Below the pieces are notes generated by a model. The model was not told the origin of the DNA. It ran no database searches and was given only the letters and a program-made list of their open reading frames with translations. Positions 42,258-51,114 of a stretch of DNA of 64,000 bases are shown piece by piece. The position numbers and the translations under genes are program-made. The stretch comes from MPNO01 sp965205995. Lineage in GTDB: Bacteria > Pseudomonadota > Alphaproteobacteria > MPNO01. The stretch is from NCBI GenBank assembly GCA_965205995.1, contig OZ242200.1, positions 2,046,001 through 2,110,000 of the forward strand, written 5' to 3'. The stretch's first letter is position 1, and each line of letters opens with the position of its first letter.

Positions 42258-42360
42258 CCTTCGATACGGCGCTTCGCGCCTACTCGGGATGAGGTGTTGT
42301 TTTTGGCCCCTCACCCCAACCCCTCACCCCAAGTAGCCCCCGAAGGGGGCGTATCGAAGG
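42258..42360. repeat. Palindromic repeat, family A, copy 1
   Basis: Left arm 42258-42294 (CCTTCGATACGGCGCTTCGC...) and right arm 42322-42360 (...GGGGGCGTATCGAAGG) are near-complementary, with a short C-rich middle. It sits between two convergent genes and could form a strong hairpin for both transcripts. A second copy is at 57096-57177. Similar TTCGATACG/CTACTCGGGATGAGG palindromes are, to my recollection, common in several alphaproteobacterial genomes. Confidence 0.8.
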
Positions 42361-42365
42361 GCGGC

Positions 42366-43976
42366 CTAGGCCAGGCCCGCCTTCTCGCGCTCGCGCTGGC
42401 GCAGGTCGCGGCGGCGGATCTTGCCGGTTGCGGTCATCGGCAGCTCGGCCACGAACTCGACGGCGCGGGGATATTCATGCGCCGACAGCCGCTCGCGGAC
42501 ATGGGCGCCGAGCGCCGCTTGCAGCGCCGGCGTCGGCGCCTCGCCTGGGCGCAGCACCACGAACGCCTTGACGATCTCGCCGCGCAGCGGATCCGGCACC
42601 CCCACCGCCGCCGCCATCGCGACCGCCTTGTGGCTCGCCAGGCATTCCTCGATCTCGCCCGGTCCGATGCGGTAGCCGGCCGACGAAATCACGTCGTCCT
42701 CGCGCCCGACGAAGCGGAAATTGCCGTCCTCGTCCCTGAGCCCGAGATCGCCGGTGAGCAGCCAGTCGCCGTTGAATTTCGCCTTCGTGGCCTCCTCGTT
42801 GCGCCAGTAGCCGAGGAACATCACCGGGTCCGGGCGGCGGATCGCGATTTCGCCGGTCTCGCCGGGCGGCATCTCTTCCCCGCCGCCTGCGTCCAGCACC
42901 GCGACCTCGTGTCCCGGGATCGCGCGGCCCAGCCAGCCCGGCCTGACCGGCAGCAGCCCGGCGCAATTGCCGAGCACCAGGTTGCATTCCGTCTGGCCGT
43001 AGAACTCGTTGATGGTCAGCCCGAACACCTCCCGCCCCCAATCGAGAAGCTCCTCGCCCAGGCTCTCGCCGCCGCTGCCGATACTGCGCAGCGCGAGCCC
43101 AAGCGGGCGTTGGGCGGCGGCCGGCGCCTGGCGCATCATTTTCAGCGCCGTCGGCGGCAGGAAGGCGTTGCGCACGCCGTGCCGCGCGAGCATCGCGAAC
43201 GCCTCTTCCGGGTCGAACCTGCCGGGTGGGCTCGCCAGCACCGGCACCCCCGCCGCCCAGGCCGGCAGCAGCACGTCCAGCAGGCCGCCCGCCCAGGCCC
43301 AGTCCGCCGGCGTCCAGAACAGATCGCCCTTCTGCGGGAAGAATTCGTGCGGCAGGGCCACCCCCGGCAGATGACCGGGCAGCACCCGGTGGCCGTGCAG
43401 CGCGCCCTTGGGCGGGCCGGTGGTGCCGGAGGTGTACATCAGCAAAGCCGGATCGTCGGGACCGGTCGCGGCGATCTCGAAGCGGTCGGAGCCGCGCTCC
43501 ACCAGCGCCCAGAAATCCTCCGCGACCACCGTCGAGAGCTCCGGCAGGTCGAGCGCGGACGCCTTCTCGCGCCCCGCGGCGTCCGCGATCAGGACCTTCG
43601 CGCCGGAATCGCGCAGCCGGTGTTCGAGCGCATCGGCGCCGAACAGCGCGAACAGCGGCAGGACGACCGCGCCCAGCTTGTACGAAGCAAGATGGGTGAG
43701 CCCGGTCTCGACGCTCTGCCCCGCCATCACCGCCACCCGGTCGCCGCGCCCGATGCCGGAAGCGGCGAGCGCGTTGGCGAGGCGGTTGGAGAGTTGGGAG
43801 AGTTCGCGGAACGACCATTCGCGGAGGCCGCCCGCCGGGTCGGGGCAGATCAGCGCCGGGCGGGTGCTGTCGACATGGCGCTCGCAGACATGTTCGGCGA
43901 TGTTGTAGCGGGACGGCAGCCGCCAGCGGAACGCCGCCCGAACCGCCTCCCAGCTTTCCCGGCGCTCGACGATCAT
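42366..43976 (-). CDS. AMP-dependent acyl-CoA synthetase/ligase
   Basis: A 536-residue ANL-superfamily ligase. The ATP loop is LLMYTSGTTGPPKGALHGHR at about residues 175-195, followed by NEFYGQTECN, the hinge LLTGDLGLRDEDG, REDDVISSAGYRIGPGEIEE and the A10 motif ATGKIRRRDLR with its catalytic Lys. It joins a carboxylic acid to CoA through an acyl-adenylate. Medium-chain fatty acids or arylalkanoic acids are the usual substrates of relatives with this length. The start overlaps the upstream amidohydrolase stop (ATGA), so the two form an operon. Confidence 0.93.
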   Translation of the reverse strand: MIVERRESWEAVRAAFRWRLPSRYNIAEHVCERHVDSTRPALICPDPAGGLREWSFRELSQLSNRLANALAASGIGRGDRVAVMAGQSVETGLTHLASYKLGAVVLPLFALFGADALEHRLRDSGAKVLIADAAGREKASALDLPELSTVVAEDFWALVERGSDRFEIAATGPDDPALLMYTSGTTGPPKGALHGHRVLPGHLPGVALPHEFFPQKGDLFWTPADWAWAGGLLDVLLPAWAAGVPVLASPPGRFDPEEAFAMLARHGVRNAFLPPTALKMMRQAPAAAQRPLGLALRSIGSGGESLGEELLDWGREVFGLTINEFYGQTECNLVLGNCAGLLPVRPGWLGRAIPGHEVAVLDAGGGEEMPPGETGEIAIRRPDPVMFLGYWRNEEATKAKFNGDWLLTGDLGLRDEDGNFRFVGREDDVISSAGYRIGPGEIEECLASHKAVAMAAAVGVPDPLRGEIVKAFVVLRPGEAPTPALQAALGAHVRERLSAHEYPRAVEFVAELPMTATGKIRRRDLRQREREKAGLA

Positions 43977-45063
43977 CCGGCGAGATCGTAGAAATCGAGC
44001 GCGTTGTCCCAGAGGATCCGGCGCTCGGCGTCTTCGCCGAGTTGCGCGGCTTCGCGGAACTCGCGGACCGGGCCGGCGCCAGAATCGAAATGCGGGTAGT
44101 CGGTCGCGAACAGGATTTTATCGGCGCCGAGCCCGTCGACCGCGAGCGGGATCGTCGGGTCTCCGGGGTCGCAGCTGACGACGCATTGGCGCGCGAAATA
44201 CTCGCTCGGGCGCATCGTCAGGCCGCGCATGTATCCGCCGAGCCTGGGATGCTCGAAATGGTCGTCGAGCCGGGCGATCCAATAGGGCGCCCAGGAGCAC
44301 CCGGCCTCGAAAAACCGATTTTCAGCGCCGGGTAACGCTCCAGGACGCCGCCGCAGATCAGCGCCATCATCGCCATCATCTGCTCGAAGGGGTGCGAAAT
44401 CATGTGGTGGAAGGCATAGCTTTCCGGCCGCATCATCCCGCCATAGCGGTCGGCGCCCGCGGTCGCCGGATCGCCGGTCGATTCGTGGACGATCAGCGGC
44501 ACGCCGAGCTCCTCAATTGCGGCGTAGAGCGGGTCCCGGCTGGGGTCGTCGAGGCGCATTCCCGCCACCGGGTTGGGGCGGACGGTCACCGCCACCGCGC
44601 CGAGATCGGCAACCGCGCGCCGCGCCTCGCGAACCGCCTCGTCGATATCGTGCAGCGCCGCCGGGGCGGCGAATTTGAGCCGCTCGGGGAAGGCGCCGCA
44701 CCAGTTCGCCATCCAGGAATTGTAGGCGCGCATCGCGGCGTGGCTGATGCCCGGCTCCAAATAGCCGGCGACCAGCGCGGCGGAGGGAAACAGCACCGCG
44801 AGCCGGATACGTTCCTTGTCGAGCACCTTGATCCGGCTTTCCGGCGGCATCGGCTTGCGCACCGAGATTTCCTTCGGAAACGGCGGGTGCTCCTCGCCGT
44901 CGACCACGAACCTGCGGTTCCGGTCGGCATTCAGCGCCCAGCCCTGGGTGCGCCCGCGAAAGGCGGGCTCCAGATAGTCGCTGAACATCGCGTCCTCTTC
45001 GTGGACGTGCCCGTCCGCGTCGATGGCGAGATAGTCCGCGGGCACCGTGGGGGTTTCGTTCAT
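43973..45063 (-). pseudogene. Amidohydrolase (PF04909 type) disrupted by a one-base frameshift
   Basis: The N-terminal part, from ATG 45063, reads YLAIDADGHVHEEDAMFSDY, RIRLAVLFPSAALVAGYLEP and FHHMISHPFEQMMAMMALI, up to LKIGF. The continuation FEAGCSWAPYWIARLDDHFE, then KILFATDYPHFDSG, is in another frame. A single missing T in a five-T run (complement of 44310-44314) would explain the shift. This family hydrolyses or decarboxylates aromatic acids (2-amino-3-carboxymuconate semialdehyde decarboxylase/LigW-like). If the base is a sequencing error the gene is intact at about 364 residues. ATGA overlap with the downstream ligase supports recent function. Confidence 0.85.
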
Positions 45064-45182
45064 GGCCTCGATTCCGCTTCAACCTTGGGGTCACAGGGTT
45101 ACAGACTATCCGAACTCGCCGGTGCGGGGATTTTGCTATTCTGGCCGCATGAACCGCGCGATGGACAAGAGGGAGGCGATCC

Positions 45183-46886
45183 GTGCCTGAACCGGGGGGC
45201 GGTCCGAGCGCCCATCGCGACCGGTTCGCGGCGGAGAACCTGCCGCCGAGGGATCTGTGGCCGGTCTTCGACTACGACAGCCTGCCCGAGCTCCGCGCCT
45301 ATCCCGCGCGGATGAATTGCGGCGCGATCCTGCTCGACGGCACCGCCGCCGCCGGCCACCGCGGCCGCCCGGTGCTGCATCTCGACGACACGAGCTGGAG
45401 CTATGGCGCGCTCCAGGATCTGTCGGAACGGATCGCCCGGGTGCTGGTCGAGGATTGCGGGCTGGCGCCGGGCAACCGCGTGCTGCTGCGCTCGGCCAAC
45501 ACGCCGATGCTGGTCGCGTGCTGGTTCGCGGTGCTCAAGGCGGGCGGCATCTGCGTGACCACGATGCAGCTATTGCGGGCGCGCGAGCTGGTCCACATCG
45601 TCGAGAAGGCGGAGATCTCGCACGCGCTCTGCGACCTCGCCCTGATGGAGGAGATGGAAGAGGCGCGCGACCGCACCGCCGGCCTGCTCCGGCATTTGCT
45701 CACCTTCACCCCGCTCGGCGATCGTCCGGGCGATGCCTCGCTCGACCGGGCGGCCGGGGACAAGCCCGCGGGCTTCGGGAACTGCGACACCGCCGCCGAC
45801 GATGTTGCGTTGATCGCCTTCACCTCCGGGACCACGGGAAACCCGAAGGCGACGATGCATTTCCACCGCGACGTGATCGCGATGTGCGACTGCTTCCCGC
45901 GCTATTGCGACATGTCGGCGCCGGACGACGTGTTCGCCGGCACGCCGCCGCTCGCCTTCACCTTCGGGCTCGGCGGGCTGACCGCCTTCCCGATGCGGTT
46001 CGGCGCCTCGACCCGCTTCTTCCGCGGCCCGCTCGCGCCGGAAGAGACGATCGCGGCGATCGAGCGCCACCGCATCACCAGCCTCTACACCGCGCCGACC
46101 GCCTATCGGGTGATGGCCGACATCGCCGGCGGCTACGATCTGTCGCGGCTGGTCAAATGCGTGTCGGCCGGAGAGACCCTGCCGAAGGCGACCTGGGAGG
46201 CGTTCCACGCCGCGACCGGCATTCCGATCGTCGACGGGCTCGGCTCGACCGAGATGCTGCACATCTTCGTCGCGGCCGCCCGCGAGGAGATGCGCGCGGG
46301 CTATACCGGGCGCGCGATCCCGGGCTACCGGGCCCGCGTGGTCGACGAGGCGGGCCGGACCCTGCCCCCCGGCGAGGCCGGGCTGATGGCGGTACAGGGC
46401 CCCACCGGCTGCCGCTATCTCGACGATATCGACCGCCAGCAGGTCTATGTCCGGGACGGCTGGAACTATCCCGGCGATGTCTACGCGATGAACGAGGACG
46501 GGTATTTCCGCTACGTCGCGCGGGCCGACGACATGATCATCTCGTCGGGCTACAACATCTCGGGGCCGGAGGTCGAGGCGGCGCTGCTGGACCATCCCGC
46601 GGTCGCCGAATGCGCGGTGATCGGCAAGCCGGATGCGGCGCGCACCAATATCGTCAAGGCGTTCGTGGTGCTGCGCCAAGGGACGGAGGCGGACGAGGAG
46701 GCCGTCCGGCGCCTGCAGGATTTCGTCAAGGCGGAAATCGCGCCCTACAAATACCCGCGCGAGATCGAGTTCGTCCCCGACCTGCCGAAGACGGAAACCG
46801 GCAAGATGCAGCGTTTTGCGCCAGCAGGAGGAAAATCCGCCGGGCTGAGCGATCCGCGATGGACCTGGGAAAAGAACCCGCTCTAG
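45183..46886 (+). CDS. Benzoate/2-aminobenzoate-CoA ligase-like enzyme
   Basis: A 567-residue ANL ligase of the benzoate/2-aminobenzoate-CoA ligase branch. The ATP loop is LIAFTSGTTGNPKATMHFHR, and the active-site strand is VDGLGSTEMLHIFVAA, like the GSTEMLHIF signature of benzoate-CoA ligases. The hinge is NYPGDVYAMNEDGYFRYVAR, followed by MIISSGYNISGPEVEAAL and the A10 Lys in KTETGKMQRF. It activates an aromatic acid with CoA in the cytoplasm. The GTG start follows GGGAGGCGATCC. An anthranilate-type dioxygenase lies 3 kb on, which fits an amino- or hydroxybenzoate substrate. Confidence 0.92.
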   Translation: MPEPGGGPSAHRDRFAAENLPPRDLWPVFDYDSLPELRAYPARMNCGAILLDGTAAAGHRGRPVLHLDDTSWSYGALQDLSERIARVLVEDCGLAPGNRVLLRSANTPMLVACWFAVLKAGGICVTTMQLLRARELVHIVEKAEISHALCDLALMEEMEEARDRTAGLLRHLLTFTPLGDRPGDASLDRAAGDKPAGFGNCDTAADDVALIAFTSGTTGNPKATMHFHRDVIAMCDCFPRYCDMSAPDDVFAGTPPLAFTFGLGGLTAFPMRFGASTRFFRGPLAPEETIAAIERHRITSLYTAPTAYRVMADIAGGYDLSRLVKCVSAGETLPKATWEAFHAATGIPIVDGLGSTEMLHIFVAAAREEMRAGYTGRAIPGYRARVVDEAGRTLPPGEAGLMAVQGPTGCRYLDDIDRQQVYVRDGWNYPGDVYAMNEDGYFRYVARADDMIISSGYNISGPEVEAALLDHPAVAECAVIGKPDAARTNIVKAFVVLRQGTEADEEAVRRLQDFVKAEIAPYKYPREIEFVPDLPKTETGKMQRFAPAGGKSAGLSDPRWTWEKNPL

Positions 46887-46923
46887 GATACCCGTAACAT
46901 TGCGTTCCCTTGGGAGGGACTCC

Positions 46924-47724
46924 ATGGAACAGCGGACACTACGCCGGATACTTTCGACCGTCCTCGTCGCCGCGCCGGTCGCTTTCGCCGCGCCGGTCGC
47001 CGGGGCCGCCCCGCAGGTGCTGGCGCTGTTCTCGACCGACCGGCCGGTCGCGCTCGCCTGCGCGGGCGGGACCTGCCGCGCCGAGTTGCCGACGCTCTGC
47101 CTCCAGCCGGGACGGCGCGCGCCGCAGCCCGGCCGGTCCTACCGCCTGGCCGAAGGGCAGTCGCTCACCCTCGTCGGGCGCACTACCGGCCGGGAGACCG
47201 TGTCGATCGCGCTCGGCGGGGAGACGGCCGTCGCCGCCGCCCGCACCCATGTCGCAATGGAGGTGTCGATCCCGCGCGCGCTCCTCGACCGCCACGGGCT
47301 GGAAGATGCGGCCATCGCCGTCGGCGATAACGTCTCCGCCATCCCGCTGGCCTCAGCGGAGGATGCGCGCCCGCAGACCGCCGGCGAGATCGCCCGGGCG
47401 GCGGGCGAAAGCCGGCGCCTGGCGACCGCGATCGTCGACCGCGATCCCGACCGGATGCCGGCGGTGCGGCTGATGACCCGGATCTCCAACGCGCCTGGTC
47501 CCGGGAACAACGACGCCGCGTGGGCGTCGATGGTTTCCGAAGCGAAGGAGGACGGGGTCTCCGCCGCCGCCATCGGCTTCGCGCGGTTCAGCTACGACCT
47601 CTGCAAGTTCAAGACCGCGAACCGCATCGTCGCCTCGTTCAGGCAATGCCTGCGCGGGCTGAGCGACGATTCGATGGAATTCCTGAACGCCGACCTCGAA
47701 CCGGCGCTCGGTTCGGGCAGCTAG
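46924..47724 (+). CDS. Secreted protein of unknown function
   Basis: A 266-residue protein with a signal peptide (MEQRTLRRILSTVLVAAPVA..., likely cleaved after the AGA-A near residue 30). The mature part has two Cys pairs (ACAGGTCRAELPTLCL and DLCKFKTANRIV...QC), a basic central stretch and a C-terminal helical segment DDSMEFLNADLEPAL. I do not recognise a domain; the paired cysteines suggest disulphides in the periplasm. TGGGAGGGACTCC before the ATG is a strong ribosome-binding site. It follows the CoA ligase by 37 bases. Confidence 0.7.
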   Translation: MEQRTLRRILSTVLVAAPVAFAAPVAGAAPQVLALFSTDRPVALACAGGTCRAELPTLCLQPGRRAPQPGRSYRLAEGQSLTLVGRTTGRETVSIALGGETAVAAARTHVAMEVSIPRALLDRHGLEDAAIAVGDNVSAIPLASAEDARPQTAGEIARAAGESRRLATAIVDRDPDRMPAVRLMTRISNAPGPGNNDAAWASMVSEAKEDGVSAAAIGFARFSYDLCKFKTANRIVASFRQCLRGLSDDSMEFLNADLEPALGSGS

Positions 47725-49052
47725 GGCCGCCCCAGCGGCAAAGGCTGCTCGCCGAGCATCGCGCTGACGACGACTTCGCGCACGCGCCCGGCGTCGAGCC
47801 CGTATTCTGCGATCATGTCGGCGCTGTCGGCGAGGATGGTGTCCGCGTCCTGCATGATCTTCAGCCGCTTGAACAGATCGGGGCGGGCGAGCCCCATGCT
47901 CTCTCCCACCAGCTCCATGAAATTGACCACCTCGAAGGGCCAGTCGCGCTCATGGGTGCAGAGCTCGCGGTGGCAGGCGTGGTAGATCCCGGCCAGCGCG
48001 TCGATTCCGGCCGCCTCCGCCGCCGCGAGCTGTTCGGCATGCACGTCCCGCTTGTAGTCGGGCAGCACCGAGAGGGTGTTGCACATATATCCGACGCGCG
48101 GCTGCGCGAGGTCCACGAATTCGAGCCCCGGGATCGCCCGCAAGACGGTCTCGGCGGCTTCCGCGATGCCGGCGACGCCGGGATGCTCGTGCAGCCCGAC
48201 CCGCTTCTCGACCCGCCGCGTCATCAGCGGGCGCAGATCGTCGAGCCTGGATTCGAGCCAGAGCACGAAGGGGGTGAGATCGAAGGGCGAATCCCCGGCC
48301 TCCGCATGGGTCTCAAGCGCGGCTTCGCCGAGATGGACCTGGCAGCTCGGGCACCAGGACAGCACCTCGTCGACGCCGCTCTCGGCGAAGCGGTCGATGG
48401 TGCGCCCCGACAGATCGGCGAATTTTTCCAGATCGCCGGCGCGGAACTGGTAGACGCCGCAGCAATAGCTCGGCCCGCCGCGGACCACGTATCGAACCCC
48501 GAGCGCGTCCATCACGTCGAGGCAGAGGAGCGCGATATGCGGCGTCTTGAGGACGTTGCAGCCGGTATAGAAGACGGTCTCCGGGTTCTCCGGCTCGGGC
48601 GCGAGCGCATCGATCTGGCCCAGCCGCGCCAGCAGGTCGGGGGCGAGCTGGAGACGGGTGAGCGTTTGTACGCCCTTGCTCATGGCGCCGAACTGCCGGC
48701 CGCCGCCGGTGCGCAAATCCCCGGGCGGGCTGGAGCTTTGAAGATCCGCGATGCGGGCAAGCGCCAGCATGAAGCGCGGGTTGACGCCGTACTCGCAGGC
48801 CGGGATGCAGTGCCCGCTGCCGGTGCAGATCTCGGCCCAGCGGCGGGCCGTGTCCGGCCCCTCGCCGGTCCGGATCATCTCGATCACCCCGGCCGCCACC
48901 GATTCGGCGTCCGAAACGTCGAGCCCCGCAGGCCCCGGCATCGGGCAGACTTTCACGCATGCGCCGCATTTGGTGCAGGCATCGAGAATGCCGTCACGCC
49001 GCGCATCGAGCGCGGCGAAGAAATCCTGCGACCTGTCTGAACCGTCGGGCAT
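47721..49052 (-). CDS. CCG-domain iron-sulphur (heterodisulfide-reductase-like) protein
   Basis: A 443-residue protein. Two [4Fe-4S] motifs open it: ACTKCGACVKVCPM at about residues 26-38 and CTGSGHCIPACEYG at about 75-88. CCG-type cysteine clusters follow (GCNVLKTP, SYCCGVYQF, WCPSCQVH, then ACHRELC near the C-terminus). This is the layout of HdrD/GlcF-like electron carriers that pass electrons from dehydrogenases to quinones or ferredoxins. It is divergent from the Rieske dioxygenase genes across about 300 bases; as no ferredoxin or reductase accompanies them, it is a candidate electron partner. That role is inference. The stop overlaps the secreted-protein stop by four bases. Confidence 0.85.
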   Translation of the reverse strand: MPDGSDRSQDFFAALDARRDGILDACTKCGACVKVCPMPGPAGLDVSDAESVAAGVIEMIRTGEGPDTARRWAEICTGSGHCIPACEYGVNPRFMLALARIADLQSSSPPGDLRTGGGRQFGAMSKGVQTLTRLQLAPDLLARLGQIDALAPEPENPETVFYTGCNVLKTPHIALLCLDVMDALGVRYVVRGGPSYCCGVYQFRAGDLEKFADLSGRTIDRFAESGVDEVLSWCPSCQVHLGEAALETHAEAGDSPFDLTPFVLWLESRLDDLRPLMTRRVEKRVGLHEHPGVAGIAEAAETVLRAIPGLEFVDLAQPRVGYMCNTLSVLPDYKRDVHAEQLAAAEAAGIDALAGIYHACHRELCTHERDWPFEVVNFMELVGESMGLARPDLFKRLKIMQDADTILADSADMIAEYGLDAGRVREVVVSAMLGEQPLPLGRP

Positions 49053-49137
49053 GGGATCGAGATATCCAGTGTTCGACCGCCGAAGCCTAGAGGATAACCG
49101 GTTCGGGCGGAACCGTTCTCTCCCTCCGCCTCCCTTC

Positions 49138-49254
49138 GTCATATCGACCGGAGCCGCGCGGAGCGCGGCGGAGCGGAGATATTTGCCCGGCACAATGGCG
49201 CAACACCTGGGCTGGCAGATTTCTCCGCTTCGCTTCGCTCCGGTCGAAATGACG
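49138..49254. repeat. Palindromic repeat, family B
   Basis: Left arm 49138-49182 (CGTCATATCGACCGGAGCC...GCGGAGCGGAGATAT) and right arm 49219-49254 (ATTTCTCCGC...CGGTCGAAATGACG) can pair over most of their length around a 36-base loop. It fills the divergent region between the iron-sulphur protein and the Rieske oxygenase, so any promoter for either must sit beside or within it. Similar TCATTTCGACCGGAGC palindromes are, from memory, common in alphaproteobacteria. Confidence 0.75.
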
Positions 49255-49350
49255 GTTGGGATCGGTGGCGACCGGTCCCTCATCACGCCGCTGTCGACGC
49301 CGCGTCCGAAGCTGTGAAAATATAGGGTCCCCAATCGGGACGAACCTGGC

Positions 49351-50598
49351 ATGGCCGAAACCAAAACTCTCGTCGACTGGCCGGAGGAGGGCGTGGCGCG
49401 GGCGCCCTATGCGGTGTTCTCCGATCCGGCGATCTACGCGGCCGAGATGCGGCGCATCTTCCGTGGGCCGGTCTGGCACTATCTCGGCCTCGAAGCGGAG
49501 CTGCCGGAGCCCGGCTGCTACCGGCTGATCGATGTCGGCGACACGCCGGTGATCGTGCTCAGGAACCCGGATGGCGGGATCAACGCGCTGGTCAACCGCT
49601 GCGCCCATAAGGGGACGATGCTGCTGTTCGAGCCCTTCGGCCGGGTCGAGCGGCTGATGTGCATCTATCACAACTGGCGCTACGACCTCGACGGCTGCCT
49701 CAAGAGCGTGCCCTTCGCCAAGGGCATCAACGGCAAGGGCGGCATGCCGGGCTCGTTCAGGATGGAAGCGAACGGGCTGGACCGGCTGCGCGTCGAAAGC
49801 CTGGGCGGCATAATCTTCGGCACGTTCTCGGACGCCACGCCGCCGCTCGCCGCCTATATCGGCGACCGGCTGATGGCGAACTATCGCCGCATGACCGCCC
49901 GCCCCTTCAAGGTGCTCGGCTATTACAGCCAGTACCTCGATTCCAACTGGAAGCTCTATTTCGAGAACTCGAGCGATCCCTACCACGCGACGATCCTGCA
50001 TGCCTGGGCGACGCGGTTGAAGCTCAACCGCTTCACCATGGAAGGCGCGATCGAGATGAGCGAGCAGGGCTGGCATCATCTGAGCTGGTCGAAGATGGCG
50101 ACCGACCGGAACGGAGAAGTATACGAGACCGAGGCGTTCCGCAGCGGCGGCGGGGAATTCGATTCGTTCGGGCTCAACGACCCCTCGGTGATCGAGCAAT
50201 GGGACGAGTTCGGCGACGGCATCACGACGGCGATCCAGACCGCCTTCCCCAATTTCGTCCTGCAGCAGATCCACAACACCATCGCCACCCGCTATCTGGT
50301 GCCGCGCGGACCGGCGGGCTCGGAACTCGTCTGGACCGTGCTCGGCTACGCGGACGACGATGACCGGCAGACCCGGATCCGGCTCAAGCAGGGCAATCTG
50401 ATCGGGCCGGCGGGCTATATCTCGCTCGAGGACGGGATGGTCGGCGGGCTGGTGCAGAAGGGGATCGAAGGCGACAAGGACAAGTCCTCGGTGATGGAGA
50501 TGGCCGGCCGGTCGGTCGAGACGATCGTCAACAGCCGCGCCTCCGAATGCGGCGTGCGCGGCTTCTGGACCGCCTATCGCGCGCTGATGGGGGTCTGA
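49351..50598 (+). CDS. Ring-hydroxylating dioxygenase alpha subunit (anthranilate/salicylate type)
   Basis: A 415-residue catalytic subunit of a two-component Rieske dioxygenase. The Rieske ligands are C84, H86 (RCAHKG), C104 and H107 (CIYHNW). The mononuclear iron site is N206-x2-D209-x2-H212-x4-H217. The CIYHNWRYDLDG variant of the usual CPYHGW is typical of anthranilate 1,2-dioxygenase and salicylate hydroxylase large subunits. It hydroxylates an aromatic acid, with the beta subunit following at TGATG. No ferredoxin or reductase gene is in the operon. Confidence 0.92.
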   Translation: MAETKTLVDWPEEGVARAPYAVFSDPAIYAAEMRRIFRGPVWHYLGLEAELPEPGCYRLIDVGDTPVIVLRNPDGGINALVNRCAHKGTMLLFEPFGRVERLMCIYHNWRYDLDGCLKSVPFAKGINGKGGMPGSFRMEANGLDRLRVESLGGIIFGTFSDATPPLAAYIGDRLMANYRRMTARPFKVLGYYSQYLDSNWKLYFENSSDPYHATILHAWATRLKLNRFTMEGAIEMSEQGWHHLSWSKMATDRNGEVYETEAFRSGGGEFDSFGLNDPSVIEQWDEFGDGITTAIQTAFPNFVLQQIHNTIATRYLVPRGPAGSELVWTVLGYADDDDRQTRIRLKQGNLIGPAGYISLEDGMVGGLVQKGIEGDKDKSSVMEMAGRSVETIVNSRASECGVRGFWTAYRALMGV

Positions 50599-51086
50599 TG
50601 GCGACCCTGGTCGCGGATTCGGCGCATGTACCGGCGGCTATCGCCGCGCTGATGACCGAATATGTCCACGCGATCGACGACGACCGGCTGGAGGACTGGC
50701 CGGGTTTCTTCACCGATCCCTGCCTCTACCGGATCGCCACGCGCGACAACGAGGAACGCGGCCTGCCCGCCTCGCTCGTATTTTGCGACACCCGGGCGAT
50801 GCTGCTCGACCGGGTGGTTTCGGTGCGCCATGCCAATGTGTTCGAGCCGCACCGCTACCGCCACATGGTGAGCGCGATCCGGGTCCTCGCATCCGACGGC
50901 GCGGAATACCGGGTGCAGTCGAACTATCTGGTGACCCGGACGATGCGCGACGGAACGATGGCTGTGTTCTCGACCGGCGCGTATCGGGACGTTATCGTGG
51001 TGGCCGAAGAAGGCGCTTTGTTCCGGGAACGCGTCGTCGTCTGCGACCACGGAATGATCAACAACCTGATCGCGATCCCGATTTGA
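50598..51086 (+). CDS. Ring-hydroxylating dioxygenase beta subunit
   Basis: A 162-residue SnoaL/NTF2-fold small subunit. The marks are EYVHAIDDDRLEDWPGFFTD, YRIATRDNEERGLPASLVFC and a central FEPHRYRHMVSAIRVL, the standard pattern for beta subunits of benzoate and anthranilate dioxygenases. It has no cofactor and stabilises the alpha3beta3 hexamer. The start overlaps the alpha-subunit stop as TGATG. The following amidohydrolase begins 28 bases later, so all three are probably one transcript. Confidence 0.92.
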   Translation: MATLVADSAHVPAAIAALMTEYVHAIDDDRLEDWPGFFTDPCLYRIATRDNEERGLPASLVFCDTRAMLLDRVVSVRHANVFEPHRYRHMVSAIRVLASDGAEYRVQSNYLVTRTMRDGTMAVFSTGAYRDVIVVAEEGALFRERVVVCDHGMINNLIAIPI

Positions 51087-51114
51087 GCGTGGACCGCCGG
51101 GTACGGAGGAAGAC

